This document shows, piece after piece, positions 60,734 to 64,000 of a stretch of DNA of 64,000 bases. A program made the position numbers and the translations under genes. Under the pieces are notes generated by a model. The model did not search any database. It was not told where the DNA came from and saw nothing but the letters and a program-made list of their open reading frames with translations. Origin of the DNA: Gammaproteobacteria bacterium UBA2965 (GTDB lineage Bacteria > Pseudomonadota > Gammaproteobacteria > Pseudomonadales > Azotimanducaceae); NCBI GenBank assembly GCA_002348385.1, contig DEBD01000037.1, forward strand, positions 196,109-260,108. The letters run 5' to 3'. Positions within the stretch are counted from its first letter, which is position 1. Each line of letters opens with the position of its first letter.

Positions 60734-61525
60734 CTAGTCGCCAGCGAAGGTTGGGTCCGTTTTGTCGAAGTATGCCTTTATCGCTGCGCGCTGGTCACCG
60801 GTGCTCATGGTCAGCATGTACTGATCAACGTCCATGTGCATGACGGCCGTATCCAACGCCGAGACGATTGCGTTGACGCTCCGCTTGATCATCTGGGCCG
60901 GTACCGGGGGTTTAGCGACATAGCGTGCAGCCCACTCACCAGCCTCGTCCATCAACCGCTCACGCGGCACCACCACCTCCAGCAACCCCCACTCAAGCAA
61001 CACGGACGCCGGTACCCGCTCTCCACCGACCACGAGGCGCTTCGCCCTAGCCGGGCCAACCAAATGAGTGATCAACGGCAGGCTCTTCCACATTAGGTTC
61101 ACGCCGATGTCAATCTCGGGATAACCCATCACGCAGTCGTCTGCACCGATGCGCAGATCCATGGCGGTGGCAAGGCAAGCGCCGCCGCCCATCGCGGCAC
61201 CATTCCAGGCTGCGATGGTAATCTGATCCATCTCGTAGACACTCTGCACCGCGCGCTCTCCCATGCGCAACCAGCGCCGCTGGGCCACCACCGTATCTGG
61301 CCGCGCGCCTGGATCGGTAAGATCCGCGCCTGCAGAGAAATGCTTGCCGGCACCGGTAAAGATCACCACTCGTGTGTTGGTGTCGTCCCTGAAAGACTGT
61401 GCCACCGCTTCAATATCCGCCAAATGGCCTGGATTCAACGCGTTGGCCTTCTCCGGCCGATTGAAGGTAACCGTGGCCACATGACCGCTGCGATCGACTG
61501 TAAGATGCTCAAAACGCTCTGACAT
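60734..61525 (-). CDS. Enoyl-CoA hydratase/isomerase (crotonase family)
   Basis: 263 residues. The blocks are GAGKHFSAGADLTDPGARPD (oxyanion hole), WNGAAMGGGACLATAMDLRI and VMGYPEIDIGVNLMWKSLPL. The middle Glu residue of the hydratase pair is not in the usual place, so a hydratase cannot be separated from an isomerase or lyase. It acts on acyl-CoA in the cytosol. It stands alone, converging on the MFS gene. Confidence 0.9.
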   Translation of the reverse strand: MSERFEHLTVDRSGHVATVTFNRPEKANALNPGHLADIEAVAQSFRDDTNTRVVIFTGAGKHFSAGADLTDPGARPDTVVAQRRWLRMGERAVQSVYEMDQITIAAWNGAAMGGGACLATAMDLRIGADDCVMGYPEIDIGVNLMWKSLPLITHLVGPARAKRLVVGGERVPASVLLEWGLLEVVVPRERLMDEAGEWAARYVAKPPVPAQMIKRSVNAIVSALDTAVMHMDVDQYMLTMSTGDQRAAIKAYFDKTDPTFAGD

Positions 61526-61966
61526 GACTTCCCTGCTTGACCAAATCTCTACCCAGGGTTGACCGCCGGCTCGAGCTTCAATAGTGGACCCGAGCCCATG
61601 CCGCCAAACAGGGAACCAACCCGGACAGCCAAGCTGGCGTCAGGAAGAGCCTCAGGCTGGCCCCTGCCCCAGCGCTACCGACAGGATACGCAAACGCACC
61701 ACAGGAATCTCCAGGCTTGCGCAGATATCACGAGCACCCACCGGATCCGCCTCATAGTGGCGCAAATGCGCCATGAACCGATCGAGGTCAGTGATCGCCC
61801 TGGGTCCTGCAGTACAAAGCCACGTTGGTCGCGCCAGATTAAGCGATACACAAGCACAGCATAACGCTGCTGCATACGTTGTAAGATGATCGGCGCCCAC
61901 TGAGATCTATGTCTCGCACTGACGTGTTGCCTAAACATAGACGCTTTTTATTGGTACCTGCACCGC
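61526..61966. other. Unassigned 440-bp region
   Basis: No gene is recognised. On the minus strand two overlapping frames look protein-like in succession: one holds MQQRYAVLVYRLIWRDQRGF then VLQDPG, the other AITDLDRFMAHLRHYEADPV then GARDICASLEIPVV. This would suit one short frame-shifted gene of about 80 residues. No family comes to mind. The region also has to hold the promoters of the enoyl-CoA hydratase and dehydrogenase genes. Confidence 0.35.
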
Positions 61967-63019
61967 ATGCCTAAAATACTGAGCATCACGCCCGTCCCGA
62001 AAGCGGACGCCGCGCGCATACGCAGCGTGCACTCCAGCATCACGCTGACGGAAGCCCCGGGATGGTTCGACGGAGAATACCGGGACACCTGGCCTGCCTA
62101 CACCATCACGCGCTACCTGCCCCCTAACGCTTGGGGAAGCGGCTCGCGCGCCGAGCGCGACGCGCTGCTAGCCGAGGCCGAGATCGTCCTGGCCAGCTGG
62201 CCATTCCCGTTGGATCTGCGCGCTCGCGCGCCGATGCTAAAGTGGTTTCACCAACGACCCGCAGGTGCCAGCAACCTGCGCAGGAGCGACCTGTGGGGAA
62301 GCGACGTGCTGGTCAGCACATCCAGGGGCTACGGCGACAGCACGGCCATCGCCGAGTACGCTGTGGCCGGCCTGCTGCACTTTTCCAAGGGGTTCAACCA
62401 AGCTGCTCACGATGCCTCCAGGCGGGAGTTCGATCCCACGGGTTACCCTAGCGCCGGCTTGAACGACAAGACGGTGTGCGTGCTTGGCACTGGCGGCATC
62501 GGCAGCGAAGTGGCACGCCTGTGCGTGGCTTTGGGCATGCGCGCCGTCGGCATTCGGAGGCGTGGTAGTGCCGCGCACAATGAACTGGGTCCATTCTCCA
62601 AGATATCCGGACCCGAGTCCCTCCGCCAGATGGCCGCCGAATCGGATTACCTCGTGGTCGCATGCCAATGGACTCCGGCTACCGATAGGCTGGTGAATGC
62701 GGCTGTGCTGCGGTCATTGAAGCCAGGCGCAGTGCTGATCAACGTTAGTCGAGGGGAGATCATCGACGAGGCCGACTTGCTCGACGCCCTGGACAACGGA
62801 CCACTTCGCGGCGCTGCCCTGGACGTCTACGTGGGCGAATTCGAAGCCCCGCCGCCGGAGAGCCTGTGGGCACACCCCAAGGTGCTGATCACGCCCCACA
62901 CCTCGGCCATTACCGATCGTCCGGCAAACTATAGCCTCGAGCTTTTCATTACGAACCTAGCGCGTTATCTGGCATCCGAGCCGCTGGAGAACCTCATCCT
63001 TTGGGAGCGCGGCTACTAG
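61967..63019 (+). CDS. D-2-hydroxyacid dehydrogenase family protein
   Basis: 350 residues. The NAD-binding motif is VLGTGGIGSEVARLCVALGM. ACQWTPATDRLVNAAVLRSL is followed by KPGAVLINVSRGEIIDEADL, which carries the catalytic Arg, then GAALDVYVGEFEAPPPESLW and ITPHTSAITDRP with the catalytic His. It reduces 2-keto acids or oxidises D-2-hydroxy acids. ATG 61967 is the start. It is not adjacent to a related pathway gene other than the biotin carboxylase 160 bp downstream. Confidence 0.92.
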   Translation: MPKILSITPVPKADAARIRSVHSSITLTEAPGWFDGEYRDTWPAYTITRYLPPNAWGSGSRAERDALLAEAEIVLASWPFPLDLRARAPMLKWFHQRPAGASNLRRSDLWGSDVLVSTSRGYGDSTAIAEYAVAGLLHFSKGFNQAAHDASRREFDPTGYPSAGLNDKTVCVLGTGGIGSEVARLCVALGMRAVGIRRRGSAAHNELGPFSKISGPESLRQMAAESDYLVVACQWTPATDRLVNAAVLRSLKPGAVLINVSRGEIIDEADLLDALDNGPLRGAALDVYVGEFEAPPPESLWAHPKVLITPHTSAITDRPANYSLELFITNLARYLASEPLENLILWERGY

Positions 63020-63182
63020 CTACCCCTGCCGCCGGGCCCTACCTGTTGGGCTCCGTCGCTCTCGTACAAGCGGATCACATCCTTTCATTCAAGCCACGGG
63101 GCTCACTACCATCACACAGCCCGATTGACACGCAAAAGACTCTGAGTGATCGTCGCCGGTGGGGACAATAAAGGAGGAAGAA

Positions 63183-64000
63183 GTGGGGCTGCTGCAGCGT
63201 ATTCTGATTGCCAACCGTGGCGAAATCGCCATTCGCATCGCAAGGGCGGCAAAGGGTATTGGTATGGAGACAGTGGGCGTCTTCGCAGCCGCAGACGCAC
63301 GCTCACTGCACGCACACGCCATGGATCAGTCTAGGGATCTCACCGGCGATCCGGTGGCCGCCTATCTGGACGCCAGCCAGCTGATCGACATAGCGCAAAA
63401 GTCTGGTTGCGACTGCGTGCATCCGGGGTACGGGTTTCTGTCCGAGAGTGCCGACTTCGCCGAGCGCTGCAAGGCTGCCGGACTCACCTTCGTGGGCCCG
63501 TCACCGGCGGCGATGGCATTGTTCGGCAACAAGATGGAAGCAAGAAAGCTGGCGAGCTCGCTGAATATTCCCGTGGTGCCGGGGAGCGACGAGGCGATTG
63601 CAGACCACCAAGCCGCCCAGGCATTCGCCGAGTCGGTTGGCTATCCCATCATGCTCAAAGCAGCGGGCGGCGGCGGCGGTCGCGGCATGCGTCGAGTGGA
63701 TTCGCCCGAGATGCTGGCAGATGCCCTGGAACGCGCGCGCAGCGAAGCCGCAGCCGCCTTCGGCGACGACACCATATTTGCGGAAAAGCTCATCCATCGG
63801 CCCCGCCACATCGAAGTGCAGGTACTGGCCGATCAGCACGGTGATGTGGTGCATCTCTTCGAGCGCGATTGCTCGGTGCAGCTGCGCCACCAGAAGGTGA
63901 TCGAGATCGCGCCCGCCGCCGCTCTGGACACCGAGCTTCGCCAGCGCATGCTTACCGATGCGGTTCGCCTCGCGAAGGCCGCCGGGTACAGCAGTGCCGG
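63183..64000 (+). CDS. Biotin carboxylase-type protein, 5' part (cut by window edge)
   Basis: The open frame runs from GTG 63183 to the end of the window without a stop (272 codons). It begins VGLLQRILIANRGEIAIRIA and includes GCDCVHPGYGFLSESADFAE, FVGPSPAAMALFGNKMEARK, LKAAGGGGGRGMRRVDSPEM and FERDCSVQLRHQKVIEIAPA, the ATP-grasp biotin carboxylase pattern. GGAGG lies 6-7 bases before GTG. It is a second biotin-dependent carboxylase, separate from that at 32156-35778. Whether it is a stand-alone biotin carboxylase or a multidomain carboxylase cannot be told from the part seen. Confidence 0.9.
   Translation, partial: MGLLQRILIANRGEIAIRIARAAKGIGMETVGVFAAADARSLHAHAMDQSRDLTGDPVAAYLDASQLIDIAQKSGCDCVHPGYGFLSESADFAERCKAAGLTFVGPSPAAMALFGNKMEARKLASSLNIPVVPGSDEAIADHQAAQAFAESVGYPIMLKAAGGGGGRGMRRVDSPEMLADALERARSEAAAAFGDDTIFAEKLIHRPRHIEVQVLADQHGDVVHLFERDCSVQLRHQKVIEIAPAAALDTELRQRMLTDAVRLAKAAGYSSA

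Overview
The window looks like a piece of a Gram-negative, probably marine, gammaproteobacterium-like chromosome. The evidence is a high G+C content, outer-membrane proteins (two OmpW-like double barrels and an LpxR-type lipid A deacylase), a WaaP/Kdo-kinase-like protein, and an unusual density of oxidative catabolism genes. The taxonomic placement is inference from gene content only. No rRNA, tRNA, CRISPR array, integrase, intact transposase or phage gene was seen.

Layout. 0-8.8 kb: two overlapping family III CoA-transferases, a Rieske oxygenase, a cytochrome P450, a GPH-type transporter, an LLM-class flavin oxidoreductase and a GST. 8.8-16 kb: a double-barrel outer-membrane protein, a lipoprotein-like beta-propeller, an acyl-CoA synthetase, a decayed LLM gene and two MFS transporters, one with a 20-His tail. 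15.9-19.2 kb: a tightly coupled operon of SDR, P450, a small membrane-anchored F420/flavin-type protein and a glutaredoxin-DinB protein whose gene carries an in-frame TGA at the first redox Cys. 19.2-26.8 kb: half-cupin, second Rieske oxygenase, hydrolase, amidase, nitroreductase, paired MaoC-type dehydratases, enoyl-CoA hydratase and a cupin. 26.9-32.2 kb: VOC protein, cyclopropane fatty acid synthase, small periplasmic protein, methyltransferase, LPS-kinase-like protein, cupin and a wrecked group 2 truncated haemoglobin gene.

32-39 kb: the two subunits of a biotin-dependent acyl-CoA carboxylase face a short operon of an ArsC-like thioredoxin-fold protein, also with an in-frame TGA at the first redox Cys, and a 3-ketosteroid-dehydrogenase-like flavoprotein. 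A cupin-fold protein follows. 39-49.8 kb: LLM oxidoreductase, aldehyde dehydrogenase, aldose epimerase, MDR reductase, acyl-CoA ligase, thioesterase, SDR, glutathione peroxidase (ordinary Cys) and a third P450. 49.9-64 kb: second double-barrel OMP, ArfB, cytochrome b561, epoxide hydrolase, LpxR, an NHL propeller, acyl-CoA dehydrogenase, CMD-family protein, MFS transporter, enoyl-CoA hydratase, a D-2-hydroxyacid dehydrogenase and the start of a second biotin carboxylase cut by the window edge.

Taken together, the genes suggest oxidation of hydrophobic substrates (terpenoid, steroid or branched-chain type; the substrate is not identified). P450s and Rieske enzymes would hydroxylate, SDR and ALDH enzymes oxidise further, CoA ligases and family III CoA-transferases activate, and the dehydrogenase, hydratases and carboxylase degrade the acyl-CoAs. 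The most notable result is two independent candidate selenoprotein genes whose TGA codons fall exactly on the first position of a TxxC-type redox motif (G-TGA-T-S-C). Each has an intact Shine-Dalgarno sequence upstream and an intact reading frame downstream.
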